Positions 40,714 to 48,845 of a stretch of DNA of 64,000 bases are shown piece by piece. Position numbers and translations under genes: made by a program. Within the stretch, counting starts at the first letter, position 1, and the number at the start of each line of letters is the position of its first letter. The stretch is from Halobacterium zhouii (GTDB taxonomy: Archaea; Halobacteriota; Halobacteria; Halobacteriales; Halobacteriaceae), in the NCBI RefSeq assembly GCF_021249405.1, contig NZ_CP089594.1, forward strand, positions 124,001 through 188,000, written 5' to 3'. A model generated the notes under the pieces. The model was not told the DNA's origin. It did not search any database and was given only the letters and a program-made list of their open reading frames with translations.

Positions 40714-41349
40714 ATGCCAACGAGACGGCAACTGCTCCGCAGCGGTGGGACGGTGGGACTGATAGCGCTGGTCGCTGGCTGCGCGAGACCGCCGAGTTTC
40801 GGGGATGGGACGGGCGAACCGGCCACGACAGAGGAGCCTGGAACGACGGCACGCGAGACGACGCCAGCGGGGACGACGGACGCCCCCGAGACGACCCAGC
40901 GTCCGCAGACGACCGCCGAGGAGACGACGGCGGAGCCGACAACCGAAGAGCCGACCACGGCGGAGCCGACGGAGTCCACGCAGACGACGAGCGCGCCGGA
41001 GACGACCGCCGCGACGCCGCCGGGCGAGGTAGTGGACGTTGCGGTCGGTCCGGAAGGCCGGCTCAGATTCGCCCCGGAGCGAGTCGAGTTGACGGTCGGT
41101 GACACCATCCGGTGGACGTTCGAGAGCGCGGGCCACAACGTCACATCGCTTCCCGGCGCGTCCGAGAAGGTGCAGAATCCCGCGGGTGCGGAGCCGTTCG
41201 CGTCCTACGAGGAGAGTCGGCACTACGCCATCGAACCCGTCGGAGCGACGTTCCAGCACACGTTCACGGTGGCCGGCGAGTACGTCTACGTCTGTGAACC
41301 ACACTCGGACCAGGGGATGGTCGGGTACGTCACCGTAACCGAGCAGTAG
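40714..41349 (+). CDS. Tat/lipobox halocyanin-like blue copper protein
   Basis: The N-terminus MPTRRQLLRSGGTVGLIALV followed by AGC is a twin-arginine signal with lipobox. A long Thr/Glu/Pro-rich spacer follows, then a cupredoxin domain: His in FESAGHNVTSLPG and Cys, His, Met in VYVCEPHSDQGMVGY. It carries single electrons at the membrane surface, like halocyanin of Natronomonas. An AT-rich box ACAATTA at 40687-40693 lies about 24 bases before the ATG. It is followed 69 bases later by a sulfite-oxidase-family gene, and it is a likely electron acceptor for it. Length 211. Confidence 0.9.
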   Translation: MPTRRQLLRSGGTVGLIALVAGCARPPSFGDGTGEPATTEEPGTTARETTPAGTTDAPETTQRPQTTAEETTAEPTTEEPTTAEPTESTQTTSAPETTAATPPGEVVDVAVGPEGRLRFAPERVELTVGDTIRWTFESAGHNVTSLPGASEKVQNPAGAEPFASYEESRHYAIEPVGATFQHTFTVAGEYVYVCEPHSDQGMVGYVTVTEQ

Positions 41350-41418
41350 GTGGTCGGCTGGCCGCAACCATCCCGAGAAAACGACCAATGGCGTGGCTGA
41401 CACGTACTCTAGTGAGTT

Positions 41419-42969
41419 ATGCCACCAAATGACAGGGGGGAGCGGCCGGACGGCGACGAAGGCCGCGGCGGCGGTGAGGGTGAATCGAGCGGTGACGGGA
41501 CGCGCGAGCGGTTCCTGAAGCGACGACGATTCCTGCAGGCGACGGGCGCCGTAGCGGCGACGAGCCTACTCGCGGGGTGTCCGAGCGCCGAGGACTTCCC
41601 GTCGGGGCAGCCCGGCACGTCGCCGGGCGAGACGACCGAAGCGCCCGGCACGACGACCGAGGAACCCCCGGACGGGCAGTCACTCCAGGAGAAGTACCCG
41701 GGCCTGCGCATCCTCTCGCCGGAGCCCGAGAACGCCGAGGCCGCCGAGCGCGCGACGTACACCACGATGGTGACGCCCGCCGAGGAGTTCTACATCCGGA
41801 ATCACTACCCGACGCCGAGCATCGAGGAGAGCGAGTGGACCGTCTCCCTGACCGGGATGGTCGACCAGGAGGTCGAACTGTCGATCGAGGAACTCAAGAA
41901 CGGCTTCTCCACGGAGACGGTGTTCCACACGATGCAATGCTCAGGGAACGGCCGAGCGTACTTCGAGCCTCAGGTCGGCGGAAACCAGTGGACGTTCGGC
42001 GCGGTGGGGAACGCCGAATGGACGGGCACACCCGTGAGCGAGATTCTGGAGGCGTACGGCGCGGACACCTCCGAAGGGAAGTGGCTCTCCGTGATGGGCG
42101 GAGACGCCCCCGAGGGCGAGGACATCTTCACGCGGTCGATCCCGATGTCGAAGGTGATGGACGACTGCCTGCTCGTCTACCAGATGAACGGCGCCCCCAT
42201 CCCCGCCGACCACGGCCACCCCGTGCGCTTTCTCGTTCCGGGCTGGTTCGGCAACAACAACGTGAAGTGGGTCGACCGGATGCACGTCATGGACATGATG
42301 GTGTACGGCGAGGAGTGGGAGGACGGCGACCAGCGCACGTACACCCACTGGCAGCAGTACTCCTACCGCATCATCCCCGCCCAGGACGAGGAGGCCCAGC
42401 AGTACCGGTCCATCGACATCTTCGACACGTACGAGCAGATGCAGGCGACCGACAAGATACAGAACGCCTACATGTACGACCAGCTCGTGAAGTCGCTCAT
42501 CGGCTTCCCCGGCAAGGGCGCGACGGTGTCGCCGCGGCGCGACGGCAACGTCGAGGTCGTGGGCGTCGCGTGGGCGGGCGACGACGGCGTCGAGAGCGTC
42601 GAGGTGTCGACGGACGGCGGCGACTCCTGGAACGACGCGGAGTTCCTCCAGCCGGACGTCGGGAAGTACTCGTGGCGGCTGTTCCGATACGTCTGGACGC
42701 CCGAACCCGGCGAGCACACGCTCGTCTCGCGGGCCACGGACGGCCAGGGCCGCACGCAACCAGCGACCGTCTCCGACCCCGAGGAGGGACTGCGCGGCAT
42801 CACGAACAACAAGTACCCCTGGAACCAGGACGGCTACGGGAACACCGCGTACGTGCCCCACGGCGTGAACGTCACCGTCGAAGAGTTACAGTCCGGAACG
42901 ACCGGCAGTGAGACGACGGGGAACGAGACGACGCAGGCGCCGACGACCGGCAACGCGACCATGGAATGA
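41419..42969 (+). CDS. Sulfite-oxidase-family molybdopterin enzyme, Tat lipoprotein
   Basis: The N-terminus has RRRFLQATGAVAATSLLAGC, a Tat signal with lipobox. The molybdopterin domain shows EEFYIRNHYPTPSIEESEW, the molybdenum-coordinating Cys in FHTMQCSGNGRAYF, GGNQWTFGAVGNAEWTG and ADHGHPVRFLVPGWFGN. The C-terminal dimerisation domain follows (VGVAWAGDDGVESVEVSTDGG). It oxidises sulfite or reduces a related oxyanion or sulfoxide outside the cell; the substrate cannot be told. The last 20 residues are rich in Asn-x-Thr sequons. It probably exchanges electrons with the halocyanin-like protein just upstream. Length 516. Confidence 0.9.
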   Translation: MPPNDRGERPDGDEGRGGGEGESSGDGTRERFLKRRRFLQATGAVAATSLLAGCPSAEDFPSGQPGTSPGETTEAPGTTTEEPPDGQSLQEKYPGLRILSPEPENAEAAERATYTTMVTPAEEFYIRNHYPTPSIEESEWTVSLTGMVDQEVELSIEELKNGFSTETVFHTMQCSGNGRAYFEPQVGGNQWTFGAVGNAEWTGTPVSEILEAYGADTSEGKWLSVMGGDAPEGEDIFTRSIPMSKVMDDCLLVYQMNGAPIPADHGHPVRFLVPGWFGNNNVKWVDRMHVMDMMVYGEEWEDGDQRTYTHWQQYSYRIIPAQDEEAQQYRSIDIFDTYEQMQATDKIQNAYMYDQLVKSLIGFPGKGATVSPRRDGNVEVVGVAWAGDDGVESVEVSTDGGDSWNDAEFLQPDVGKYSWRLFRYVWTPEPGEHTLVSRATDGQGRTQPATVSDPEEGLRGITNNKYPWNQDGYGNTAYVPHGVNVTVEELQSGTTGSETTGNETTQAPTTGNATME

Positions 42970-43023
42970 CGACGACAGACGCGACCACGGAGTAGTAACG
43001 ATTGGTGCTCGGGAGCACGGGAT

Positions 43024-44412
43024 TCACGCTCTCAACGCAGCGGTGACGTCTTCGGCAGTGAACAGTCGAAGGTCGTCCCGCTCACTGGCAGCGCTCTCGA
43101 CAGACGACGTGAATCCACTCCGGGAGAAGAGGGCGTACTCCACAGTCCGCTCACGGCCGTCGCTGGGTGTCCAGCGGAGTTCCTCGACGTGACTCTGGAG
43201 TTTCGAGAACGCGTCGTACCCGAGCGGAGACTGCTGGAACTTGCACTCACCCGCGATCAACGTGCGGCCGGCACTCAGTCCGACCACGTCGACCTCGTGG
43301 TCCTGGTACCACCACTGACCCGTGTCCGTGATCGTGTGGTCTGTGTACAGCGTTCGGAGCGCAGAACAACAGAGGTCTTCGAACGGGTGGCTCACGAAGT
43401 CCGCCAACTCGGGTTCGATGAGCGCCTCGTAAGCGCCGCCACCGAGTTCGTCGTATCGGTCCCCGGTTCCGTACACGAAGTGGAACCAGAACCGGAAGAA
43501 GGGGTCACGGATGCGGTATCGGCTTCGCTTGCTTCGTTCTTTCTGCTCGGTGACCGGAACGTGCTGGTCGACGAGTCGCAGCCGAGACAGCCGGTCGAGG
43601 TACTTCGAAAGCTGGTTGTAGTCGATTCCCGTCGTGCCGGAGATCTCGTTTCGGCTCGTGCTCCCGCCGGCGATCGCCTCCAGAATCGAGAAGTACCGAG
43701 TTGGCTCCGTGAGTTCCATGCGAAGCACGTAGTCCGGTTCGTTGTGGAGGGTCCCGTGACGGGAGAGGATCGTTCGGTGGATGTTCTCCGCGAGCGTCGC
43801 AGTGGGCGAGACCTCTTCGAGATAGTACGGAACGCCACCGAAGACCCCCCATCTGAAGACCTGCTCGTCTGCGGTGTCGGTGTCGTCGAAGAACTCCATC
43901 GCGGCGTCGAACGGAAGCTGCCTGATGTCGAGTTTCAGCGACGACCGACCGTAGAGTGGACTGTTACCGAGGAGCGCCGCGTCTTCCATCATGCTGATCG
44001 ACGAGCCGACGAGCACGATTGTCGCACTCGAGTCGTCGAGTTCGTGGTCGAACATCGCCTGCAGTACGGACGGGAGGCTCTGGTCCTGTTCGACGAGGTA
44101 GGGGAACTCGTCGAGAACGATGGTGGCGTCCTGTTCGGTGAGATAACCCAGGATCGCTTCCCAGTCCTCACGAATCCGGGTGATTCCGGGATAGGAGTCC
44201 GCGGCGGTGTCGACGAACTGCTGCCGTTGGAGTGCACTCGTCTTCTGTTTCGCCTGGTAAACGACAGCGTCGTCGTCTCTGAGTGACTCTCTGACGAGTG
44301 CTGTTTTTCCGAGGCGTCGTCGACCGAAGATGACCGCGAGTTCGGCTTCGTCCGAGTCGTACAGCGAACGCAGTCTCGACAGCTCTTCAGTTCGGTCCAC
44401 GAAACCGGTCAT
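43024..44412 (-). CDS. Archaeal AAA ATPase with C-terminal DUF234-type nuclease-like domain
   Basis: Walker A is GRRRLGKTALV near residue 30 and Walker B is ATIVLDEFPYL near residue 100. A winged-helix region follows (SRNEISGTTGIDYNQLSKYLD). The C-terminal 150 residues carry EVDVVGLS and IAGECKF, the spaced D and E-x-K of the PD-(D/E)xK nuclease superfamily, as in the DUF234 tails of archaeal STAND-like ATPases. Such proteins are abundant in archaea and are suspected to act in defence or element control. Length 462. A TATA box sits 26 bases upstream inside a palindrome, with a further large palindrome beyond it, so expression is probably tightly controlled. Confidence 0.85.
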   Translation of the reverse strand: MTGFVDRTEELSRLRSLYDSDEAELAVIFGRRRLGKTALVRESLRDDDAVVYQAKQKTSALQRQQFVDTAADSYPGITRIREDWEAILGYLTEQDATIVLDEFPYLVEQDQSLPSVLQAMFDHELDDSSATIVLVGSSISMMEDAALLGNSPLYGRSSLKLDIRQLPFDAAMEFFDDTDTADEQVFRWGVFGGVPYYLEEVSPTATLAENIHRTILSRHGTLHNEPDYVLRMELTEPTRYFSILEAIAGGSTSRNEISGTTGIDYNQLSKYLDRLSRLRLVDQHVPVTEQKERSKRSRYRIRDPFFRFWFHFVYGTGDRYDELGGGAYEALIEPELADFVSHPFEDLCCSALRTLYTDHTITDTGQWWYQDHEVDVVGLSAGRTLIAGECKFQQSPLGYDAFSKLQSHVEELRWTPSDGRERTVEYALFSRSGFTSSVESAASERDDLRLFTAEDVTAALRA

Positions 44413-44432
44413 GGTCGGACAACACGCTCGCA

Positions 44433-44445
44433 GGGTATAATACCC
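44433..44445 (-). promoter_or_regulatory. TATA box inside the palindrome GGGTATAATACCC
   Basis: This perfect 13-base palindrome includes TATAATA, 26 bases before the ATPase start at 44412. A dimeric regulator bound here would shut the promoter. Confidence 0.6.
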
Positions 44446-44463
44446 GTGTTAATTGTACTACCT

Positions 44464-44489
44464 AGTATCGTACTTCAGAGTACAATACT
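44464..44489. promoter_or_regulatory. Large inverted repeat upstream of the AAA ATPase
   Basis: AGTATCGTACT (44464-44474), spacer TCAG and AGTACAATACT (44479-44489) form 11-base arms with one mismatch. A further half-site TTGTACT lies at 44454-44460 and AGTAT at 44494-44498. It looks like an array of operator half-sites of the form TTGTACT. Confidence 0.5.
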
Positions 44490-44554
44490 TTGGAGTATCT
44501 TATTTTCCTCCCGGGGTGTGGCGAGTGACGGAATGGAATCGCCTCAACAGGACG

Positions 44555-45025
44555 TCAACGCACGTCGAGTACCTGCAATTCGACATCGAGGCGCTCGTCC
44601 GCGAGTTCGTGGTTGAAGTCCACGGTGGCGGTGTCCTCGGAGACGTCGGTAATCCACCCGGAATCGCCGGCGTCGCTCACGACTATCTCGCCGGGTGTCA
44701 CCTCGACGCCGCTTCGCTCCTCGAGTCCCTCGCGGGGCACCTCCACGACGCGCTCGTCGCTGTACGGCCCGAACGCGTCGTCGGGGCCGAGTGTGAGTGT
44801 CCGGGTGTCACCGGACTCCATCTCGCCCATCGCATCGTCGACGGCGTCGAACGTCTCGCCCGCGCCAACCTCGAACTCGAGGGGTTCGTAGTCGCGGGTT
44901 CCGTCGTACGCGTCCTCGGCGAGCGCCACGTCCACGTCGGTCGTGTCGACGAGCGCCCCCGCGTCCGGCCCCGACGCCAGGCGCGCGGTGTAGTGGACAA
45001 CCGCCGTCTGTCCGGATTCGGCCAT
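44555..45025 (-). CDS. FKBP-type peptidyl-prolyl isomerase (SlyD-like)
   Basis: It speeds folding around proline bonds. The 156-residue protein has the FKBP core with the usual insert-in-flap of SlyD-type enzymes: TAVVHYTARLASG at the start, FEVGAGETFDAVDDAMGEMESGD, then EIVVSDAGDSGWITDV and VDFNHELADERLDVELQV at the end. Surface is very acidic, and it is cytoplasmic. The ATG at 45025 (MAESGQTAVV) is preferred to the GTG at 45040. The promoter region is shared with the glutaredoxin-like gene on the plus strand. Confidence 0.92.
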   Translation of the reverse strand: MAESGQTAVVHYTARLASGPDAGALVDTTDVDVALAEDAYDGTRDYEPLEFEVGAGETFDAVDDAMGEMESGDTRTLTLGPDDAFGPYSDERVVEVPREGLEERSGVEVTPGEIVVSDAGDSGWITDVSEDTATVDFNHELADERLDVELQVLDVR

Positions 45026-45056
45026 GTGTAGTACGTTCACGCTCGCGCTCCTAACG

Positions 45057-45090
45057 CTATTTACCAGATGGTCTGGAAGCGGGGTTTATG
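45057..45090. promoter_or_regulatory. Divergent TATA boxes of FKBP and glutaredoxin-like genes
   Basis: On the minus strand TAAATAG (45057-45063) fits the FKBP gene with a few-base leader. On the plus strand TTTATG (45085-45090) lies about 27 bases before the ATG at 45114. Confidence 0.45.
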
Positions 45091-45113
45091 CCGGGTGCAT
45101 GCAAATCACCGGT

Positions 45114-45356
45114 ATGCTCGAACTGTACGTACAGCCGTTCTGTCCGTACTGCCGGAAGGTCAATCGGGCGCTCTCGGACCTCGGGCTGGAGTACGAAACA
45201 CACCGAGTTTCGTTCTTCCAGTTCCGGCGCGACGAGGTTCGCGAGGTGAGCGGGCAATCAGAGGTGCCGGTGCTCGTCGACACCGAGCGCGGCGTCGACG
45301 GAATGAACGAGAGCGAGGACATCGTGGCGTACCTGTGGGAGACGTACGGCGAGTGA
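45114..45356 (+). CDS. Glutaredoxin/GST-N-like thioredoxin-fold protein
   Basis: The 80-residue protein has the CPYC motif in YVQPFCPYCRKVNRALSDLG, and later SEVPVLVD with the cis-Pro expected for glutaredoxins, then GMNESEDIVAYLWETYG. It is a dithiol redox protein. Haloarchaea lack glutathione and use gamma-glutamylcysteine, so the partner is probably that thiol or another thioredoxin. I chose the ATG at 45114 because a TATA box lies 27 bases ahead and the motif follows directly. Confidence 0.88.
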   Translation: MLELYVQPFCPYCRKVNRALSDLGLEYETHRVSFFQFRRDEVREVSGQSEVPVLVDTERGVDGMNESEDIVAYLWETYGE

Positions 45357-45423
45357 CGTGCGGGGAGAGCGGTAGCGTCACTTCGGTCGCGCTATCCACC
45401 TGAGAAACGAAAGCGCACGTCCA

Positions 45424-46086
45424 CTACCACTCGACGTACGTGAGGTACTCGGTGCCGTCGTACTCGAGGAGCCACGTCCCATAGGAGTCGTCCGCGCGAA
45501 TCGCCTCGTGGCCCCTTATTCGGTCGACAACCGACCGGAAGGCGTCGCTGTCCTCGAAGTATCCGCCGTCGGTCGCCGTCTCGACGACGCCGCGTTCGGC
45601 GTCGGAGACACACGAGAGCGTGAACAGGTACCGGTCGCGGACCTGGTCGGCGAACGCCTCGACGCCGGACGCCACCTCGGTCACCTGGTAGCGGTACGTC
45701 GCCTCGGACGCGGTCCGCGAGTCGACCGCGACGCGATACCGGTTCCCGTCGTAGACGAGGATGTCGTACCGGCGCTCCGGGACGAACACGGACTCGTCCC
45801 CGACCTCCGAAGCGGTCCCGTACCCGACGCCGACGTCGTACCCGTCCTGGCTGTGGGACTCGGTCTCCGGAACGACCGAGTCGAGACGCTTCCGGTCCGC
45901 CGCCGGGAGGTCGGCGTACTCGACCGCGTGCACCTCGGAGGCGGGGTCGGCCGTCGTCGAAACCTCGTCGGCGATGTCGCACGCCGTCGCCTCGTCCATG
46001 TCGAGGACGACGGGTGGGTGGGCGCAGCCGGCGAGCGCGACGGAGAGGAGGGCTGTGCCGCTCGCGAGGAACTGACGGCGTCGCAT
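45424..46086 (-). CDS. Lipoprotein of unknown function
   Basis: The N-terminus MRRRQFLASGTALLSVALAG ending in GC is a Tat-type signal with lipobox. The 220-residue protein is beta-rich and acidic, with one further Cys (CVSDAERG) near the end and no family I can name. It lies 50 bases after the MoxR gene on the same strand, so it could be part of the same unit. The frame runs open far upstream, but the ATG at 46086 gives the signal. Confidence 0.68.
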   Translation of the reverse strand: MRRRQFLASGTALLSVALAGCAHPPVVLDMDEATACDIADEVSTTADPASEVHAVEYADLPAADRKRLDSVVPETESHSQDGYDVGVGYGTASEVGDESVFVPERRYDILVYDGNRYRVAVDSRTASEATYRYQVTEVASGVEAFADQVRDRYLFTLSCVSDAERGVVETATDGGYFEDSDAFRSVVDRIRGHEAIRADDSYGTWLLEYDGTEYLTYVEW

Positions 46087-46136
46087 GCCACCACCGATAG
46101 CCGGGTGGCGCGGAAGTGTTCTGGTCTGCCGAGTGG

Positions 46137-47087
46137 TCAGGAGACCGCCGGCACGTCCACGCGGTCGAGGACGTCCGCGACGACGTCCGCGGCGTCGGTC
46201 TGTTCGACGTTCGCCTGGCCGGTGAGCACGAGGCGGTGGACGAGCACAGGCCTGGCGACCTGCTTGACGTCGTCGGGGGTGACGTAGTCGCGGCCGTGGA
46301 CGACGGCGCGGGCGCGGGCGACCTCGAACAGTTTCTGGATGCCGCGCGGGCTGACGCCGACCTCGACGCGGTCGTCCTCGCGGGTGGCGCGCCCGACATC
46401 GACGACGTAGTCCCGCACGCCGTCCGCGACGGTGACGGTCTCGGGAACGGTCTGGAGGCGCGCGAGCGCGTCGTCCTCGACGACCTGCGAGACTTCGGGC
46501 GTGGTGGTGGTTCGGTCGGCGCGGCGGTCGATGAGTTCGCGCTCGCCGCCGCGGTCCGGATAGCCGATGTCGGCCTTCACTGCGAAGCGGTCGCGCTGGG
46601 CTTCGGGGAGGCGGAACGTCCCTTCCTGCTCGACGGGGTTCTGGGTGGCGATGACGAAGAACGGGTCGGGAAGTTGGCGCGTCTCGCCGTCGACGCTGAC
46701 CTGTCCTTCCTCCATTGCTTCGAGGAGTGCGGCCTGCGTCTTCGGCGGGGCGCGGTTGATCTCGTCGGCCAGCACCACGTTCGCGAACACGGGACCGGGG
46801 TTGAAGTCGAACGATTCGGTGTCGGCGTCGTAGACGTGCGAGCCGGTGATGTCCGCGGGGAGGAGGTCGGGGGTAAACTGGATGCGGGTGAACTCGAGGC
46901 CGAGCGCGTTCGCGAGGCTGCGCGCGGTGAGCGTCTTTCCGGTGCCGGGGACGTCCTCGAGGAGGACGTGGCCGCGGGCGAGCGCCCCCGACAGCACGGT
47001 CTCGAGGAACGCGCGGTCGGTCACGACCGCCTCGCTCACGGCGTCGGTCACGTCGGTCGTCGTCCGGGCGGCGGTGTCGACGTCCAT
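46137..47087 (-). CDS. moxR: MoxR-family AAA ATPase
   Basis: The 316-residue protein has Walker A GTGKTLTARSLAN, Walker B VLADEINRAPPKTQAALLEA, sensor I FVIATQNPVEQEGTFRLPEAQ and the C-terminal lid with GVSPRGIQKL. MoxR proteins are chaperone-like ATPases that act with DUF58 and transglutaminase or von Willebrand proteins. Here those partners are 9 kb away (31309-37572). The Walker A and B residues are intact, so it is active. The start ATG at 47087 is clear. The 284 bases upstream of its start hold a direct repeat. Confidence 0.93.
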   Translation of the reverse strand: MDVDTAARTTTDVTDAVSEAVVTDRAFLETVLSGALARGHVLLEDVPGTGKTLTARSLANALGLEFTRIQFTPDLLPADITGSHVYDADTESFDFNPGPVFANVVLADEINRAPPKTQAALLEAMEEGQVSVDGETRQLPDPFFVIATQNPVEQEGTFRLPEAQRDRFAVKADIGYPDRGGERELIDRRADRTTTTPEVSQVVEDDALARLQTVPETVTVADGVRDYVVDVGRATREDDRVEVGVSPRGIQKLFEVARARAVVHGRDYVTPDDVKQVARPVLVHRLVLTGQANVEQTDAADVVADVLDRVDVPAVS

Positions 47088-47187
47088 GCTGCCGGGAAGT
47101 CACCCGGATGAACCTTGTAGCTGTCGTCTGGGGCGTGCGTTCGGCCGTGGACGGAGACCAGACGAGGCTGCTTGGGAGGAGGTGGGC

Positions 47188-47233
47188 CAGGACGCAACTG
47201 GACCCAGAGTTCGTAGACAGGACGCAACTGGAC
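47188..47233. repeat. 16-bp direct repeat upstream of MoxR and the PP-loop gene
   Basis: CAGGACGCAACTGGAC occurs at 47188-47203 and again at 47218-47233, 30 bases apart. It lies in the divergent promoter region of the MoxR (minus) and PP-loop (plus) genes, where 284 bases hold no gene. Function not known. Confidence 0.45.
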
Positions 47234-47371
47234 GCGAGGTCGTGAGTACGTGGAACTGTACTGGGAACAGATGGTGACGGATAACTTTACTCCGGATTTC
47301 CGTCATTCAGCCCGGACGAACGGTCGACCCGGTGGGGTGCCGGACCTCGACCAGACACACCGACAGCACAC

Positions 47372-48685
47372 ATGGCCACCATCTCCATCACTGACGTCAG
47401 AGCGGACGGCAACACACTGGAATGCGACGTCGACGTGCCACCGAGCCTGAATCGATTCTTCGGCGACGGACCGTTCGTCGTCGAGTACGACCAGGACGTC
47501 TCGAGCGTTCCCGAGGGCGTTCTGGCGATTCCCGTCCTCGGGCACGTCTGCCCCGTCGCGTGGGCGGTGGGCGCGGACGTGTCCGTCGGCGTCGTCGACC
47601 GCGAGTACGTCGAGTCGCTGCCCACCGTCAGGGACGCGCTCGTCGAGATGCATCCCGCGTTCGTCACTGACGCGACCGAGATCAGGGCGCGGGAGGTCGT
47701 CGAGGAGTCCCCCGACCGGGACGGGGAGGAGACGGCCCAACTGTTCACGGGCGGCGTCGACTCGCTGGCGACGTACGTCCGCCACCACGAGGAGGACCCG
47801 ACGCTGCTCAGCGTCCACGGGTGGTCCGTCGACGCCGACGACGACGACCACTGGCGGGAGACGATGCGGTACCTGTCGCAGTTCGCCAGCGACAGAGGGC
47901 TCGAACACCGGACGGTGCGGTCGAACATGCTCTCGTTCCTGAACGTGACGATGCTCGACGCGCACTTCCGCCCGCACTACGACGGCAGCTGGTACAGCGA
48001 CGTCGGGCACGGTATCGGGTTGTTGAGCCTCTGCGCGCCGCTGGCCTACGAACGCGGCATCGGCGAGTTGCACATCGCGTCGACGCACACGAAGGGGTAC
48101 GACGTCGCCTGGGGCTCGCACCCCACCATCGACGAGCGCGTCTCGTGGACAGGGACGACCGCGGTTCACGACGGGTTCGAGCTCACGCGCCAGGAGAAGG
48201 TCGGGTTGCTCGCGTCCCACGCCGAGCGAGCGGACACGCAGGACTTCGACATCCGGACGTGCATCTACGACGACGCGGGCGGTAACTGCAGCGGTTGCGA
48301 GAAGTGCTACCGGACCATGGTCGCGCTCGACCTGGAGGGCGTCGACCCGAACGAGTTCGGGTACGACTACTCGAAGGAGGTGCTGGCGGACATCCAGTCG
48401 CGCTTCGAGAGCGCGGAGTGGCACCTCAGGGGCGACAAGCCGTACTTCTGGGGGGAGATACAGGAACGGGTCCCCGAGGACGTGTCCGAGGAACCCCGCG
48501 AGGTGCGCGAGTTCTACCGGTGGCTCCGGAACGCCGACTTCGAGCAGTACACGGCGCAGGCGGGCCCGAAGTTGAAACACCGGGTGCTCCGCGCGGTGGC
48601 GAGGCACACGCCGTACCGGCTGTACAGGCCGCTGTACCCCGTCTACGAGGGGATGCAGCGGCGGCTACCCATCGGCGGGAAGTGA
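47372..48685 (+). CDS. PP-loop ATPase-like protein with Cys cluster, glycan locus
   Basis: A central LFTGGVDSLATYV resembles the SGGxDS loop of PP-loop enzymes, which adenylate a carbonyl before replacing it with nitrogen or sulfur. Near residue 310, GGNCSGCEKCYRTMVALD gives a cluster of three Cys, as in QueC or sugar amidotransferases. The N-terminus is a separate beta-rich region of about 110 residues. It is cytoplasmic and 437 long. Its place next to ATP-grasp and glycosyltransferase genes suggests it modifies a sugar or a sugar-linked acid. The substrate is unknown. Confidence 0.65.
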   Translation: MATISITDVRADGNTLECDVDVPPSLNRFFGDGPFVVEYDQDVSSVPEGVLAIPVLGHVCPVAWAVGADVSVGVVDREYVESLPTVRDALVEMHPAFVTDATEIRAREVVEESPDRDGEETAQLFTGGVDSLATYVRHHEEDPTLLSVHGWSVDADDDDHWRETMRYLSQFASDRGLEHRTVRSNMLSFLNVTMLDAHFRPHYDGSWYSDVGHGIGLLSLCAPLAYERGIGELHIASTHTKGYDVAWGSHPTIDERVSWTGTTAVHDGFELTRQEKVGLLASHAERADTQDFDIRTCIYDDAGGNCSGCEKCYRTMVALDLEGVDPNEFGYDYSKEVLADIQSRFESAEWHLRGDKPYFWGEIQERVPEDVSEEPREVREFYRWLRNADFEQYTAQAGPKLKHRVLRAVARHTPYRLYRPLYPVYEGMQRRLPIGGK

Positions 48686-48845
48686 AACCAGGCGGGGGAG
48701 AACCGGGTGTGGAACAGCGGACTCGGCGGGGTGACAGAGCGGGGGCAGGGAAGAGGTGGGACAGCCAGGTGAGATGGCCGGCAGCGCAGAGGTGGGCAAC
48801 GGCGCCGGACTCCCCACATGCTACGGCGCCAGACACTCCCACCGG

